NCBI GenBank assembly: GCA_029268645.1
Contig: JAQWNI010000127.1
Location: 1 to 39,715 of the forward strand
Direction: 5' to 3'
Source: Myxococcota bacterium
Lineage (GTDB): Bacteria; Myxococcota_A; UBA9160; UBA4427
Length of the DNA: 39,715 nucleotides
Shown: one piece after another, positions 39,020 to 39,715 of the stretch
Layout of the letters: every line of letters starts with the position of its first letter
Position numbering within the stretch: position 1 is the first letter of the stretch
The notes under the pieces: generated by a model
The model's database searches: none
Told to the model about the DNA's origin: nothing
Seen by the model: only the letters and a program-made list of their open reading frames with translations
Made by a program: the position numbers and the translations under genes

Positions 39020-39715
39020 CTACAAACTTAATTTGTCTCGGTCTGCGAGTTCCGCCATGAGGCCGAAGAGTTCGACCAGATTGGCTTGGGGTGTTTGCGG
39101 GTCGAATTCGCGGTAAAGCGTCTGTACGTTGATGACGATTCGCTCGGAGTCGAGCCACGAGGAATACCGTCCGAGGGCGATATCTCGAGCGGCGTCGCTG
39201 GCGGATAAACCCGCTTCGAAGCGCAGGCGAGCCTCGTCCCGGATGAATTCCAAATATTCACGGACGCCGTGGACACCCTTGAGGTCGGTGAGGGGGCCAT
39301 GCCCGGGGACGATGATTTTCGGTTTCAGCTCCAGAATCCGGTCGCAGGCTGTGATCCAGTTGGCGATTGGGCCTTCCCAGAGGATGGGGGTCCCGTCGAT
39401 AAAGAGAATGTCGCCTGTGAAGATGATCTCATCTTCAGGGACGTGGACGAGAATATCTCCTCGGGTGTGGGCAGGTCCGACCTCAAGAAGCTCTACGGAT
39501 TTATTTCCGACGCTGACGCTGTGTCGTCGCTCGAAGGTTTCGGTAGGGGGCGTTGGAGTGATGCCCTCGAATTCAAAAGCTCCGAAGCTTTGGCGAAAGT
39601 ACGTGCCGGCCGCTCCGAGTTCATCAGATCGACGCAGCATTTCGGCCATCAGAGCCGGCGGGACAGCATCCATTTCTTCGGCACTGGCTCGGGATGCGAT
39701 GATCCGGGCCCCTTT
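39020..39715 (-). CDS. Metallo-beta-lactamase-fold hydrolase, partial
   Basis: The frame is open to the right window edge, so the N-terminal part with the HxHxDH zinc motif is missing. The rest of the MBL fold is clear: VGPAHTRGDILVHVP (zinc His), IIFTGDILF (bridging Asp) and IIVPGHGPLT (zinc His). Such enzymes include hydrolases and cyclases of many substrates, and none can be named here. An ATG at 39673 lies in frame but is internal, because the preceding codons (KGARIIASRASAEE) fit the fold. The gene is convergent with the AsmA gene, 58 bases apart. Confidence 0.85.
   Translation of the reverse strand, partial: KGARIIASRASAEEMDAVPPALMAEMLRRSDELGAAGTYFRQSFGAFEFEGITPTPPTETFERRHSVSVGNKSVELLEVGPAHTRGDILVHVPEDEIIFTGDILFIDGTPILWEGPIANWITACDRILELKPKIIVPGHGPLTDLKGVHGVREYLEFIRDEARLRFEAGLSASDAARDIALGRYSSWLDSERIVINVQTLYREFDPQTPQANLVELFGLMAELADRDKLSL

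Overview
The window is a GC-rich, densely packed stretch of bacterial chromosome, mostly core metabolic and information-processing genes. IHF-beta next to ribosomal protein S1, LapA/LapB-like proteins, a P-protein pheA-hisC-tyrA cluster and ScpA-ScpB-RluB together suggest a Gram-negative, LPS-bearing bacterium of delta-proteobacterial type (Myxococcota, Desulfobacterota or Binatota relatives). That placement is inferred from gene order and protein style, not from a database search. No rRNA, tRNA, CRISPR array, prophage or insertion sequence was recognised.

Layout. 1-2.1 kb: end of a trp cluster (trpD'-trpC-trpF) with coaE convergent. 2.7-3.24 kb: a long control region with a good sigma70-type promoter and repeated GCCACGTG boxes. 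3.2-8.6 kb: pheA-hisC-tyrA-rpsA-ihfB; aroA and cmk, which often sit between tyrA and rpsA, are absent and tyrA overlaps rpsA. 8.6-19.2 kb: lapA, a divergent LapB-like TPR gene, mutS, amiC-type amidase, glnD, xerD and a tRNA nucleotidyltransferase-family gene. 19.3-22.0 kb: scpA-scpB-rluB. 22-23.3 kb, minus strand: a PopT/DUF368 undecaprenyl-phosphate transporter with its own terminator and, beyond it, a 30-residue membrane peptide gene antisense to the rluB end. 23.4-31.8 kb: SRAP/YedK, a two-subunit Na+/solute symporter, oligopeptidase A, an alkyltransferase-like protein, a small unknown protein, a membrane-anchored DsbA-like protein and a GT-C-type glycosyltransferase. 31.8-35.7 kb, minus strand: MFS transporter, methyltransferase and alpha/beta hydrolase; between the last two lies an apparently gene-free segment ending in a very strong plus-strand terminator, a candidate non-coding RNA. 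36-39.7 kb: an AsmA-family protein and a truncated metallo-beta-lactamase-fold gene.

The genes work in three main groups: aromatic amino-acid synthesis (trp, pheA/tyrA); translation and chromosome upkeep (rpsA, ihfB, mutS, xerD, scpAB, rluB); and envelope building (lapA/lapB, amidase, PopT, GT-C enzyme, AsmA). Neighbouring genes very often overlap by ATGA, GTGA or TGATG, so translational coupling is pervasive. The most interesting points are the orphan RNA candidate at about 34.18-34.40 kb, the missed small membrane gene at 21970-22062, the tyrA-rpsA junction with serial hairpins, the apparently leaderless glycosyltransferase gene, and a perfect 22-bp palindrome after dsbA. I saw no clear new multi-gene defence or mobile system.
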